Positions 18,305-27,672 of a DNA stretch of 64,000 nucleotides are shown piece after piece (position 1 is the first letter of the stretch; each line of letters opens with the position of its first letter). The position numbers and the translations under genes are program-made. The stretch is from assembly GCA_017439425.1 (NCBI GenBank), contig JAFSJE010000004.1:1-64000 (forward strand). The letters run 5' to 3'. The notes beneath the pieces are model-generated. The model was not told where the DNA came from. It saw nothing but the letters and a program-made list of their open reading frames with translations, and ran no database searches. Source of the stretch: Oscillospiraceae bacterium (GTDB lineage Bacteria; Bacillota; Clostridia; Oscillospirales; Oscillospiraceae).

Positions 18305-19258
18305 ATGGGCAAATACGTTGCGCAGAGAATAGCGCTGATGCTGTTTACTCTGCTGATAATCACCCTTATATGCTTCGTTCTGGTGCGTATGCTGCCGCCC
18401 GCTGAGCTCCCGCTCAACGATCCGCACACCGCAGTTATCGAGGCAAGGCGCGAGGCGCAGGGCTACAATAAGCCGTATCTCGTGCAGTTTGGCATTTTCC
18501 TTCGCAATATCTTCACAAAATTCGACTGGGGTCTCAGCGATAAGCTGTACTTCGGTCAGAATGTTGCGGATATCTTCCTTCAGAAGCTGCCCGCCACGGT
18601 TTTTACAAACCTCTACTCCATAATCCTCAGCATACCCATCGGCATAGGCCTCGGTATCTGGGCGGCGCTTAAGAAGAACACCTGGGTCGACTACTTTATC
18701 TCCACAGTCACGATGGTCGTAATCTCGGTGCCAAGCTTCGTCTTTGCGTTTATAATTCAGTACGTTCTGAGCTATAAGCTCGGCTGGTTTCCGTTCCTTA
18801 TGAAGGCAGGCACTGACTGGCTGAGCTGGGATATGTTCGTTTCTATGCTGCCAGCAGTCATGAGCCTTTCGTTCGGTGTTATCGCAGGCTTTACGAGAAC
18901 AACCCGCGCGGAGCTCACCGAGGTTCTGACGAGCGAGTTTATGCTGCTTGCCCGCACCAAGGGTCTCACGAAGGCTCAGGCGACCATCCGCCACGCGCTT
19001 AAAAACTGCGCCGTCGTCATCGTTCCCGCGATCTTCGGCGAGTTCATCGGCATAATGTCCGGCTCGCTCGTAATCGAGAAGATATTTGCTATCCCCGGCG
19101 TCGGCAATCTCTACCTCAACGCCATCAACGCGCGCGACTATAACATCTTCATGCTCGACTCCTGCTTCTACACCGCGGTCGGCCTCGCAGCCGGAATAGT
19201 TGTCGATATAAGCTACGGCTTCATCGACCCGAGAATCAGAATGGGCAGTAAAAAGTAA
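18305..19258 (+). CDS. oppB: Peptide ABC transporter permease OppB/DppB
   Basis: 317 residues, of usual length and without the insertion found in OppB1. Helix 1, the DWGLSDKLYFGQNVADIFLQKL segment (equivalent of the GDLG.S motif), five more helices, the EAA-like loop LLARTKGLTKAQATIRHALK and the AIPGVGNLYLNAI motif are all visible. It forms the channel with OppC2. Nineteen bases separate it from oppC2, including AGAAAGGAGAA. Confidence 0.93.
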   Translation: MGKYVAQRIALMLFTLLIITLICFVLVRMLPPAELPLNDPHTAVIEARREAQGYNKPYLVQFGIFLRNIFTKFDWGLSDKLYFGQNVADIFLQKLPATVFTNLYSIILSIPIGIGLGIWAALKKNTWVDYFISTVTMVVISVPSFVFAFIIQYVLSYKLGWFPFLMKAGTDWLSWDMFVSMLPAVMSLSFGVIAGFTRTTRAELTEVLTSEFMLLARTKGLTKAQATIRHALKNCAVVIVPAIFGEFIGIMSGSLVIEKIFAIPGVGNLYLNAINARDYNIFMLDSCFYTAVGLAAGIVVDISYGFIDPRIRMGSKK

Positions 19259-19277
19259 GAGAAAGGAGAATTTTTTA

Positions 19278-20801
19278 ATGGAATATGAGCACATTCCGGC
19301 TGAAAAGTTCACCTTTACTCAGATGGACGCCAGCCTTCACGATACAAAGCTCGAAACTAAGTCCCGCAGCTACCTCGCGGACGCATTTCTGCGTTTCCGC
19401 AAAAATAAATCCTCAGTCGTAGCGGCGATCATTATCGCATTTCTGCTCGTTTTTGCGATCGTAAGCCCGATAATCTCGCCCTATACGATAAACCAGAAGG
19501 ATAAATTCTATCAGTCCTACGCGCCCTTCGTGCGCCAGATAGCCGATATGAAGCTCGGCATCTTCGACGGCGCGACAACCCGCCCGAGCCAGAATGAGAA
19601 GAGTATGCTCTATTGGCGCGGTATCGCCGAGGAGACCGGCATGGATCCGCTGATCAATATCCTCGAGACGACCTCGACGACGGTAGTGTACCGCGGCAAG
19701 GAGCGTGAGGAATACACCTATACCATCGAGACTAACCAGTACTACGAAAAGGGCGTTATATACCTCGTTCTCAGCTATGACGAGTTCGAGCGCATCCAGG
19801 CGTGGCAGGACGAGACAGGAATTCAGGTTATCTATCCCTACGTCGACCCTGCGGATATCCACGGCATCACCGACCACCCGAATATCTGGTACAAGGTCGA
19901 TTCCTCCGGCGCGGCGCAGCCTGATAAGGACGGCAACCTCGTTCCGGTATACTCTACCAGGACTCAGAATACAGGCGCGGAGTATCACTCTCTCAGAATT
20001 GCGGGCGACGACGGCAGCTACGTCTATTCAACCGCAAAGAGCGGCGCAGTTCAGTGCCGCGTATGCTACTATAACTATTATCAGTATCTCTACGGCCACG
20101 AGCCGATGTACCTCATGGGCACAAACTCCATGGGTCAGGATCTGTTTATGGCGATCGGCGTCGGCGCGAGATTCTCAATCGTCTTCGCAATCTGCGTTTC
20201 CGCGATAAACCTTTTCCTCGGAGCGATCTACGGCGCGGTCGAGGGCTATTACGGCGGCGCGATAGATATGACAATGGAGAGAATATCCGATATTCTGTCC
20301 GGCATACCCTTCGTCGTCGCAACGACGCTCTTCCAGCTCCATCTTGCTCAGAAGGTGGGCGTTGTGCCGTCATTCCTCTTTGCCTACGTCGTGACGGGCT
20401 GGATCGGTATGGCTTCGCTCACGCGCAAGCAGTTCTACCGCTTCAAGGGTCAGGAGTTCATCCTCGCTGCCCGCACCCTCGGCGCGTCCGACGGCAGGCT
20501 GATGTTCAAGCACATTTTCCCGAACTCCATCGGCACCATAATTACAAGCGTTGCCCTCGTCATCCCCGGAGTCATCAGCTCCGAAACCCAGCTCACCTAC
20601 CTCGGAATCATCAATCTCTCTGATTTTGCCGGTACCAGCATCGGCACGCTGATGAGCCAGGGTCAGGTTGCCATGACAAGCGCGCCGCACGCGATATTCT
20701 TCCCGTCGCTGTTCGTTTCACTTCTGCTTATTTCGTTCAACCTCTTCGGAAACGGCCTGCGCGACGCCTTTAACCCGACCACGAGAGGAGAGGATGACTG
20801 A
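19278..20801 (+). CDS. oppC: Peptide ABC transporter permease OppC with a large extracytoplasmic insertion
   Basis: 507 residues, against about 300 for OppC. After the first helix (about 51-70) there are ~190 additional polar residues (about 75-270), ending in the conserved YLMGTNSMGQDLFMAIGVGARFSI segment (LGTD..GRD equivalent). The permease core follows with AARTLGASDGRLMFKHIFP. By topology the insertion lies outside the membrane, facing the binding protein. In the first opp operon the comparable insertion is in OppB instead. The stop overlaps the oppD2 start region (TGATGG). Confidence 0.91.
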   Translation: MEYEHIPAEKFTFTQMDASLHDTKLETKSRSYLADAFLRFRKNKSSVVAAIIIAFLLVFAIVSPIISPYTINQKDKFYQSYAPFVRQIADMKLGIFDGATTRPSQNEKSMLYWRGIAEETGMDPLINILETTSTTVVYRGKEREEYTYTIETNQYYEKGVIYLVLSYDEFERIQAWQDETGIQVIYPYVDPADIHGITDHPNIWYKVDSSGAAQPDKDGNLVPVYSTRTQNTGAEYHSLRIAGDDGSYVYSTAKSGAVQCRVCYYNYYQYLYGHEPMYLMGTNSMGQDLFMAIGVGARFSIVFAICVSAINLFLGAIYGAVEGYYGGAIDMTMERISDILSGIPFVVATTLFQLHLAQKVGVVPSFLFAYVVTGWIGMASLTRKQFYRFKGQEFILAARTLGASDGRLMFKHIFPNSIGTIITSVALVIPGVISSETQLTYLGIINLSDFAGTSIGTLMSQGQVAMTSAPHAIFFPSLFVSLLLISFNLFGNGLRDAFNPTTRGEDD

Positions 20802-22957
20802 TGGAGAATAAGCTCTCAGTGCGCGATCTGCGCGTTTCCTTCCGCACCACAAACGGTAAGGTGCAGGCTGTGCGAGGGATAAGCTTCGACCTCGCAAAGG
20901 GCGAAACTCTTGCCATCGTCGGCGAGTCCGGCTCCGGCAAGAGCGTAACGAGCAAGGCAATTCTCGGCATTCAGGCGGCAAACGCCATCACCGAGTCCGG
21001 CGAGATCATCTATGACGGCAAGGATCTCCTCAAGATCAGCGAGGAGGACTTCCATAAGATCCGCGGCGACAAAATTTCTATGATATTCCAGGACCCGATG
21101 AGCTCGCTGAACCCCATCGTAAAGATCGGCAAGCAGCTCACAGAGGCGATGATACTCAAGGGCAAGGCTCGCCAGAAGGAGAGCCGCGCAAACTTCAATA
21201 CCTACCTCAAAAACCTCGATAAGCGCACCGGAGAGGCGCTCGGCGACGAGGCAAAAAGGGCGAAATTCTCTAAGATGTGCAAGGATTTCGACACCTTTGA
21301 GTTCCGTCACGTCAAGCTTGAGGGCGACTTCAACCGAGCAAGGGAGGCCGCCGTTGAGGGCAGCGAGGATATAGAGGAGCTCGCGTTCGAGCTTGAAAAG
21401 AACGCCGCTAAGGATATCGCCTTCCGCGTAAATACCATCTGCGCAAACGCAAAGACCTCGCTTCACGAATATGTAGTGGCTTCCGACAAATCCGGCTCTC
21501 TCATGAGCCTTGCAGAGAGCGCGAAAAAGGCCGCGCCTGCGGTTGCCAAGGGCGGCGACGCGGCGGGTCTTATCGCTGATATCAACAAGATGAAGACTAT
21601 TTTCGACGAGGCGGCCGCAAAGCCCGCGCCCGATTTCTTCCGCATGGGCTACTACGTCGTTTTCTCCGGAAAGAGCCTGCCCGATATGCCCGTTCCCGAG
21701 ATGAACGAGGAGCTTCTCCGCTATCTCGATGATAATTTCATGAAGGAGTTTATCGCTGACGCTGAGAAGGGCATTCGCCGCTCTGCCGGTATCTCCTATG
21801 ATAATATGGAGCGCGCGATAGCGGTTCTCAGAGAGAAAAAGAGCGTATTCGAGCGAGAGAGCCTCGATAAAAAGGAGGCTTATGCCGCGCACAAGGTGAT
21901 GACCGCCGCAGTTGAGGCGACCATCGACCACCTGAAGCTTGTAAAGGACAGCTTCTCCTACACCTTCGGCCCGAGCATAAAGAGCGAGCTTGAGCGCTAT
22001 TTCGGCGCGATTTCCAAAAACGCCAAGGCGATACGCCTGCACGATAAGCAGCAGCGCAAGTTTGACCGCATCGTTGCTAAGGGCAAGACTCCGGATTGGA
22101 AGGTCGCGGAGGCGTCCATCACCGATATGGAGCTTGTAAAGGCGAACATCGTCCGCATAATCGACCGCCTCGCGGAGCATTACGCCGAGCTTCTCAGCGA
22201 GAAAAACAGCCGTAATTACGCCGCTGAGACCATCGCCGCCATCGACTACCTCAAGGAGAACGCCACCGGAGTTGCCGCGAAGGTCACTAAGCGCATCGCA
22301 AAGGACAGGGCGATAAAGCTTATGGACGAGGTCGGCATAGCCGAGCCGCGCAAGCGCTATAACCAGTACCCGTTCGAGTTCTCCGGCGGTATGCGCCAGA
22401 GAATCGTAATCGCCATCGCACTCGCCGCCAATCCGGATATCCTCATCTGCGACGAGCCGACAACGGCGCTCGACGTTACCATTCAGGCGCAGATCCTCGA
22501 GCTTATCAATAAGCTAAAGAGGGAGCGCAACCTCTCCATTATCTTCATCACCCACGACCTCGGCGTTGTTGCCAATATGGCGGACAGAGTCGCTGTTATG
22601 TACGCGGGCAAGATTGTGGAGTACGGCACCGCAGAGGAGATTTTCTATGATCCGCGCCATCCGTATACCTGGGCGCTTCTGAGCTCGATGCCCGACCTCG
22701 ATACAAAGGAAAAGCTGGAGTCCATACCCGGCACGCCGCCGAATATGATATACCCGCCGAAGGGCGATGCCTTTGCGGCGCGCAACAAGTACGCGATGCA
22801 GATAGATTTCGAGGCGCAGCCGCCGCTCTTCAAGGTCACGGATACGCATTACGCCGCGACGTGGCTTCTGCACCCGGACGCGCCGAAAATCGAGCGCCCG
22901 AAGATAATCTCAGACAGAATTGAGAGAATGAAGGTAAAGAGAGGTGAGTCGAAATGA
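20801..22957 (+). CDS. oppD: Peptide ABC transporter ATPase OppD with a ~390-residue helical insertion after the Q-loop
   Basis: 718 residues, more than twice the usual OppD. Walker A GESGSGKS (~44) and Q-loop IFQDPMSSLNPI (~94) are in normal positions. Residues about 115-505 are an added Lys/Glu/Ala-rich, mostly helical segment placed between the Q-loop and the signature [12 protein letters not shown] (~527). Walker [28 protein letters not shown] and the C-terminal [15 protein letters not shown] region are intact. The insertion lies in or beside the helical subdomain, whereas the one in OppD1 lies before the Q-loop. It overlaps oppF2 by 4 bp. Confidence 0.92.
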   Translation: MENKLSVRDLRVSFRTTNGKVQAVRGISFDLAKGETLAIVGESGSGKSVTSKAILGIQAANAITESGEIIYDGKDLLKISEEDFHKIRGDKISMIFQDPMSSLNPIVKIGKQLTEAMILKGKARQKESRANFNTYLKNLDKRTGEALGDEAKRAKFSKMCKDFDTFEFRHVKLEGDFNRAREAAVEGSEDIEELAFELEKNAAKDIAFRVNTICANAKTSLHEYVVASDKSGSLMSLAESAKKAAPAVAKGGDAAGLIADINKMKTIFDEAAAKPAPDFFRMGYYVVFSGKSLPDMPVPEMNEELLRYLDDNFMKEFIADAEKGIRRSAGISYDNMERAIAVLREKKSVFERESLDKKEAYAAHKVMTAAVEATIDHLKLVKDSFSYTFGPSIKSELERYFGAISKNAKAIRLHDKQQRKFDRIVAKGKTPDWKVAEASITDMELVKANIVRIIDRLAEHYAELLSEKNSRNYAAETIAAIDYLKENATGVAAKVTKRIAKDRAIKLMDEVGIAEPRKRYNQYPFEFSGGMRQRIVIAIALAANPDILICDEPTTALDVTIQAQILELINKLKRERNLSIIFITHDLGVVANMADRVAVMYAGKIVEYGTAEEIFYDPRHPYTWALLSSMPDLDTKEKLESIPGTPPNMIYPPKGDAFAARNKYAMQIDFEAQPPLFKVTDTHYAATWLLHPDAPKIERPKIISDRIERMKVKRGESK

Positions 22958-24012
22958 GCGAAAACAAAGTTCTTCTCGACGTACAGCACCTCGGAATGTA
23001 CTTCGGAAGCGGCACCGGCGCGCTGAAGGCCGTCGATGACGTGTCGTTTCAGATCCACAAGGGCGAGGTTTTCGGCCTCGTCGGCGAGTCCGGCTGCGGC
23101 AAAACGACCACCGGACGCACGATAATCCGACTCTACAACGCCTCCTCAGGCAGCGTTTACTTTGACGGGGTACGCATCGTCGCCGGCACAGCGAGCTACT
23201 ACGAGGAAATCGACGGAATTAAGGCAAAGCTCAAAAAGGGCGAGATCGACAAGGCCTCCGCCGATAAGCGAATTGCCGAACTGAAGGTGGAGATCGCCTC
23301 CGCCAAGCGCGACCACAGGGCGGCGAAGAAGGAGCTTGTCACGCAGATACAGATGATCTTCCAGGATCCGATCGCCTCGCTGAACCCGAGAATGACAGTC
23401 CGCGAGATAATCGCGGAGGGTCTTATAATCCGCGGCGAGAAGGATAAAAAGGTCATCGACGAGAAGGTTTACGAGATGCTCGAGCTTGTCGGACTTGTCC
23501 GCGAGCACGCCTCGCGCTATCCTCATGAGTTCTCAGGCGGTCAGCGTCAGAGAATCGGCATAGCCCGCGCTGTAATTATGAACCCGGAGCTGCTCATTGC
23601 AGATGAGCCGGTCTCCGCGCTCGACGTGTCGATCCAGGCGCAGGTAATAAACCTTTTGAACGAGCTGAGAGAGCGCCTCGGGCTTACGATTCTCTTCATC
23701 GCCCACGACCTCAGCGTTGTCAAATACTTCTCAGACCGCATCGGCGTTATGTACTTCGGCAAAATGGTCGAGATGGCATCGTCCGACGAGCTTTTCGCCC
23801 ACCCGATACATCCGTACACGCGCTCGCTGCTCTCCGCAATTCCGCTGCCCGACCCGATCTACGAAAAGAGCCGCAAGAGAATAGTCTACAATCCGCTCGC
23901 TGAGCACGATTACTCCGCTCAGCAGCCGACCTTCCGCGAGATAATCCCCGGCCACTTCGTCCGCTGCAACGATGCAGAGGAGGCAAAGTACAGGAAGGAA
24001 TTTAACCTGTGA
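22954..24012 (+). CDS. oppF: Peptide ABC transporter ATPase OppF with a short charged insertion
   Basis: 352 residues. Walker A GESGCGKTT, then about 45 extra Lys/Glu-rich residues (around 75-125, for example IDKASADKRIAELKVEIA) before the Q-loop IFQDPIASLNPRM; signature [14 protein letters not shown], Walker B LIADEPVSALDVS and HPYTRSLLSAIPLPDP follow. It completes the second peptide pump. It overlaps oppD2 and the following DUF3899-like gene by 4 bp each, so all are translationally coupled. Confidence 0.93.
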   Translation: MSENKVLLDVQHLGMYFGSGTGALKAVDDVSFQIHKGEVFGLVGESGCGKTTTGRTIIRLYNASSGSVYFDGVRIVAGTASYYEEIDGIKAKLKKGEIDKASADKRIAELKVEIASAKRDHRAAKKELVTQIQMIFQDPIASLNPRMTVREIIAEGLIIRGEKDKKVIDEKVYEMLELVGLVREHASRYPHEFSGGQRQRIGIARAVIMNPELLIADEPVSALDVSIQAQVINLLNELRERLGLTILFIAHDLSVVKYFSDRIGVMYFGKMVEMASSDELFAHPIHPYTRSLLSAIPLPDPIYEKSRKRIVYNPLAEHDYSAQQPTFREIIPGHFVRCNDAEEAKYRKEFNL

Positions 24013-24419
24013 GACCGGAAAAACGCGCAAAACTCATAAAATACGCTCTCGCGGTGGCGTTTGCCGCCGCGGGCGTCGTTATGATGCTCATCAGAACTCC
24101 GATAACGGCCCAAATGAGCTCTACCGAGCGGTGGAGAGTGCTATCCGACGCATTTTTCGTGCCGGGAGTGCTGATGCTGAGCGCCGGCGCACTTGTCTGG
24201 GTGTCGAACTTCGGCGTTTTCAACGGAATCAGCTACGCCTTTCGCTACGTTGTGCGTATGTTTCTGCCGCACTCCGGCAAGCGCGACGAGAGCTACGGCG
24301 ACTACGTCCGCGCCCGCGCCGAGCGCGGCGGTATTAAGGGTTACGGCTTTATCCTCATCGTCGGGGCGGTGTTTTTCGGCGTTTCACTCGTTTTTCTTGC
24401 ACTTTTTTACCTTAATTGA
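24009..24419 (+). CDS. DUF3899-like membrane protein
   Basis: 136 residues with three hydrophobic segments (about 9-27, 45-65, 113-134). The central pattern DAFFVPGVLMLSAGAL ... SNFGVFNGISYAFRYV and a conserved ESYGDYVRARAER stretch match the general form of DUF3899 proteins. Function unknown. It starts inside the oppF2 stop codon (ATGAGACC type overlap), so it is made from the same mRNA. Confidence 0.7.
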   Translation: MRPEKRAKLIKYALAVAFAAAGVVMMLIRTPITAQMSSTERWRVLSDAFFVPGVLMLSAGALVWVSNFGVFNGISYAFRYVVRMFLPHSGKRDESYGDYVRARAERGGIKGYGFILIVGAVFFGVSLVFLALFYLN

Positions 24420-24434
24420 CAGGCGGGATGCCTT

Positions 24435-25217
24435 ATGAAAAAACCCAAATTAGTATTTTGCGATATCGACGGTACGCTGATTCCCTACGGCTACGGCGGA
24501 CTTCCTGAGGAAACCTATTCAGTAGTCCGCGCGCTCAGGGAGCGGGGGATAGGCTTTGTCTTGAACTCGGGGAGGCAGTATCACTCGATGCGCGTGCTGT
24601 TCAGCGAAATGCCGGACGAAATATATTACATTGGTGAGAACGGCGGAGTAGTCTACAACTGCGGCCCCGAGGAGCCGACGCCGATCCTGCGCTACAATGA
24701 GATCGAGCGCTCGTTGGCTCTGGGCATCGCGCGCTCCATCGAGGCGATCGACGGCTCGTACTGCGTTGCGAACGATATCTACACATCGTACTGCCTGCGA
24801 AGCTCGACGGAGCTTATCAGCGTTCTGCGCGACGGACTCTCAAATAAGCTCGACCTCATCGACGACTGGGATGAGATCCGCGGCCCGATCGCTTCGATGG
24901 CGGCATACTGCCCGCACAATCTTGAAGATGCTGAGAGCGTTCTGCGCCCAATGTGGGGTGATAAGATACACATGGCGTGCGCCGGCCCGACTTGGTGGGA
25001 TTTCAACAACGCGAACAAGGGAGATGGCCTCATCGCGCTCTGCGAGGCTCTCGGAGTTGACACCGCCGATACGGTCGCCTTCGGTGATAACTGGAACGAC
25101 GTGCCCATGCTCGAGGCGGCGGGAACTGGATATATTATGTCAACCAGCTCCGCTGAGCTGCGAGCTCTCTTCCCGAACTGCGATAACGTGCTTGAAAAGC
25201 TGAAGAAATATCTGTAA
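24435..25217 (+). CDS. HAD-superfamily phosphatase, Cof-type (subfamily IIB)
   Basis: 260 residues. Motif I CDIDGTLIPY, with the nucleophile Asp near residue 10; motif II LNSGRQY; motif III Lys in ANKGDGLIAL; motif IV FGDNWNDVPMLEAAG. A C2-type cap lies between motifs II and III. The family dephosphorylates sugar phosphates, nucleotides or cofactors; substrate not predictable. GACAGGCGGG lies upstream and it is 15 bp after the DUF3899-like gene, so it is probably at the tail of the second opp operon. Confidence 0.88.
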   Translation: MKKPKLVFCDIDGTLIPYGYGGLPEETYSVVRALRERGIGFVLNSGRQYHSMRVLFSEMPDEIYYIGENGGVVYNCGPEEPTPILRYNEIERSLALGIARSIEAIDGSYCVANDIYTSYCLRSSTELISVLRDGLSNKLDLIDDWDEIRGPIASMAAYCPHNLEDAESVLRPMWGDKIHMACAGPTWWDFNNANKGDGLIALCEALGVDTADTVAFGDNWNDVPMLEAAGTGYIMSTSSAELRALFPNCDNVLEKLKKYL

Positions 25218-25285
25218 TTCGCTGTTTATGGTAAAGACAAACGCGCCGTTGTGAGGTAGAATGTAACCAAACAGGAGGCGGCTTT

Positions 25286-25780
25286 ATGGATACAGTAAAA
25301 ATCGGAGCATTCATCGCGCTGCTGCGCAAGGAAAAGAATCTTACGCAGGAGGCGCTCGGCGAGAGGCTCGGCGTGACGAATAAGACGGTATCACGTTGGG
25401 AGACGGGAACGTATCTCCCGCCGGTTGAGGCGCTTAAAGAACTGAGTGAGCTTTTTGGCGTAACCATAAATGAGCTTCTCAGCGGAAAAAGGCTTGAGAG
25501 CAGCGAATATGCCGCCGCTGCCGAGGAAAACCTCAAATCGGCGGTCGCGCAATCCGGCTTCACACTGTCAGAAAAAACAGAGTATTTCAAAATGAAATGG
25601 CTCAAAGAGCATTTGGCGCTTCTGATTTTTATCGGCGTATGTACAAATATTGCTCTGTGCGCGGGCTTTTTCGCGCATAACCCGATAATAATTGCGGCGG
25701 TTATCATTTTGGGCGTTGTTGAGTACGCCGTTTTGAACAATAAGCTGATGACCTACGTCGAGGCGCGCGCCTTTGACTGA
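25286..25780 (+). CDS. XRE-family transcriptional regulator with C-terminal membrane helices
   Basis: 164 residues. Residues about 6-60 form a Cro/C1-type HTH (LRKEKNLTQEALGERLGVTNKTVSRWETG, split by the turn). After a linker, two hydrophobic segments (about 114-132 and 135-150) predict a membrane-attached regulator. This HTH-plus-two-helices form is common in clostridia; targets are unknown. AACAGGAGGCGGCTTT precedes the ATG. Confidence 0.87.
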   Translation: MDTVKIGAFIALLRKEKNLTQEALGERLGVTNKTVSRWETGTYLPPVEALKELSELFGVTINELLSGKRLESSEYAAAAEENLKSAVAQSGFTLSEKTEYFKMKWLKEHLALLIFIGVCTNIALCAGFFAHNPIIIAAVIILGVVEYAVLNNKLMTYVEARAFD

Positions 25781-25784
25781 CAAA

Positions 25785-25902
25785 GAAAGCTCCCCGAATA
25801 AGTCAATGTCAATAAGAAAACGGGCGGAATATCCGCCCGCTTTCTTTTATCTTAATTAACGACATTGCCCAATAGGGGAGCTTTTATATATTGACTTATT
25901 CG
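25785..25902. repeat. Nested inverted repeats around a bidirectional terminator
   Basis: CGGGCGG...CCGCCCG (25821-25839) with flanking A and T runs is a terminator working for both the XRE gene and aspS. Around it CGAATAAGTCAAT (25795-25807) is repeated inverted at 25890-25902, and AAAGCTCCCC (25786-25795) is inverted at 25876-25886, and AATGTC at 25806-25811 has an inverted match near 25860-25865. The blocks are in a different order in the two arms. Confidence 0.7.
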
Positions 25903-27668
25903 ACCGGTACGCACTTGATGTGGAGTTCCTCAAGCTGCTTATCGGTGACGGCGCTCGGAGCGTCCATCATAACGTCCTGCGCGTTCTTGTTCATCGGGAA
26001 CGGAATTACCTCGCGGATGGTCTCAACGCCCGCGAGAAGCATGACCATGCGGTCAACTCCGGGCGCGACGCCTGCGTGGGGAGGCGCACCGTAGCAGAAG
26101 GCGTTGTACATTGCGGGGAACTTCGCCTTGACATCCTCCTCACCGAGGCGGACAAACTCAAATGCCTTGACCATGATCTCGGGGTCGTGGTTACGGACAG
26201 CGCCGGAGCTGAGCTCGATGCCGTTGCAGACGATATCGTACTGATCCGCCTCGATGGTGAGCGGGTCGATCTCGCCGCGCTCAGCCTTGAGAAGCGTCTC
26301 AAGTCCGCCCTTCGGCATACTGAACGGATTGTGGCAGAACTCAAGCTCGCCACTCTCCTCACCGATCTCGTACATCGGGAAGTCGACGATCCAGCAGAAC
26401 TCATAGCGCTCCTTGTCCATATGACCGGGAACGTTAGCGCCGAAGGTCTTTATAGCAACGCCGGCAGCCTTCTGAGCGAGGGTTTTCTTTCCGGCAGAGA
26501 GGACAACAAGGGTGTTCGGCGCGAGGTTGAGCTTCGCGCTGAGGGCGTCCTTCTTATCGGCTACGAACTTGGCAACGCCGCCTGCAATGGCGCCGGTCTC
26601 ATCGACCTTGAACCAGTAGCTCTTTACGCCCGCCTGAACCTCGCAGTCAGCGAGAAGCTTGTCGATCTGCTTGCGGGTGAGGGCGCAGTTGGTGATATCA
26701 ACTGCCTTGATTTCGCCGGAAGCAAAGGGCTCGAAGCCGCAGCCGGAGAGCTCTGCGGTGACGTCCTTCGCGGTGAGGTCAATGCGCAGATCGGGCTTGT
26801 CGGAGCCGTAGGTTTCAAGCGCGTCAAGGTATTTTACGCGGCGGAAGGGGGGCTTGGAGGCGATATCGTACTTGCCGAACTTTGCGAAAATCGGGGGCAG
26901 AACGTCCTCAATAACGGCAAAAACGTCCTCCTGAGTGGCGAACGCCATCTCCATATCCAGCTGATAGAACTCGCCGGGGCTGCGGTCGCCGCGTGCGTCC
27001 TCGTCGCGGAAGCAGGGCGCGATCTGAAAATATTTATCAAAGCCCGAGGTCATAAGCAGCTGCTTGAACTGCTGCGGCGCCTGGGGCAGAGCATAGAACT
27101 TGCCGGGGTGCTTGCGGGCGGGAACGAGGTAATCGCGCGCGCCCTCGGGGCTCGATACGGTAAGTATCGGGGTGGTGATCTCAAGGAAGCCGTGCTCGGT
27201 CATCGCCTGGCGGAGCGCCGCGACCACGTTGCAGCGCATAACGATTTTATCCTTGACCTCGGGATTGCGCAGGTCGAGATAGCGGTACTTAAGGCGCTGC
27301 TGCTCGTCGGCCTCACGGGAGCGATTGATCTCAAAGGGCAGCTCGTTGTAGCGGCACTTTCCGAGAACGGTGATCTTGTCGGGAACGACCTCGATATCGC
27401 CGGTCGCCTGCTTCGGATTCTTGGAGCTTCTCTCGCGGACAACGCCCTCGACCTGAATCGTGGACTCCTTGTTTATGCCCTTGATGGCGGCGATCATATC
27501 CTCAGTCTCGCAAACGATCTGCGTTGTGCCATAGAAGTCGCGCATTACGACGAACGCGAGATTGGCACTGACCATACGCACATTTTCCATCCAGCCTGAG
27601 AGCGTAACGCGCTCGCCGACGTTCTCAATCCTCAGCTCGCCGAGGTTGTGTGTTCTGTAATAAGACAT
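25896..27668 (-). CDS. aspS: Aspartyl-tRNA synthetase
   Basis: 590 residues, of bacterial AspS length. N-terminal OB anticodon-binding domain (VTLSGWMENVR, FVVMRDFYGTTQIV), class II motifs (FLEITTPILTVSSPEGARDYLVP, then FRDEDARGDRSPGEFYQLDMEM), the bacterial GAD insertion, and motif 3 APPHAGVAPGVDRMVMLL. It charges tRNA-Asp in the cytoplasm. It follows hisS by 4 bp, the common clostridial hisS-aspS operon. The 3' end overlaps the outer arm of the inverted repeat at 25890-25902. Confidence 0.98.
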   Translation of the reverse strand: MSYYRTHNLGELRIENVGERVTLSGWMENVRMVSANLAFVVMRDFYGTTQIVCETEDMIAAIKGINKESTIQVEGVVRERSSKNPKQATGDIEVVPDKITVLGKCRYNELPFEINRSREADEQQRLKYRYLDLRNPEVKDKIVMRCNVVAALRQAMTEHGFLEITTPILTVSSPEGARDYLVPARKHPGKFYALPQAPQQFKQLLMTSGFDKYFQIAPCFRDEDARGDRSPGEFYQLDMEMAFATQEDVFAVIEDVLPPIFAKFGKYDIASKPPFRRVKYLDALETYGSDKPDLRIDLTAKDVTAELSGCGFEPFASGEIKAVDITNCALTRKQIDKLLADCEVQAGVKSYWFKVDETGAIAGGVAKFVADKKDALSAKLNLAPNTLVVLSAGKKTLAQKAAGVAIKTFGANVPGHMDKERYEFCWIVDFPMYEIGEESGELEFCHNPFSMPKGGLETLLKAERGEIDPLTIEADQYDIVCNGIELSSGAVRNHDPEIMVKAFEFVRLGEEDVKAKFPAMYNAFCYGAPPHAGVAPGVDRMVMLLAGVETIREVIPFPMNKNAQDVMMDAPSAVTDKQLEELHIKCVPVE

Positions 27669-27672
27669 AGTT

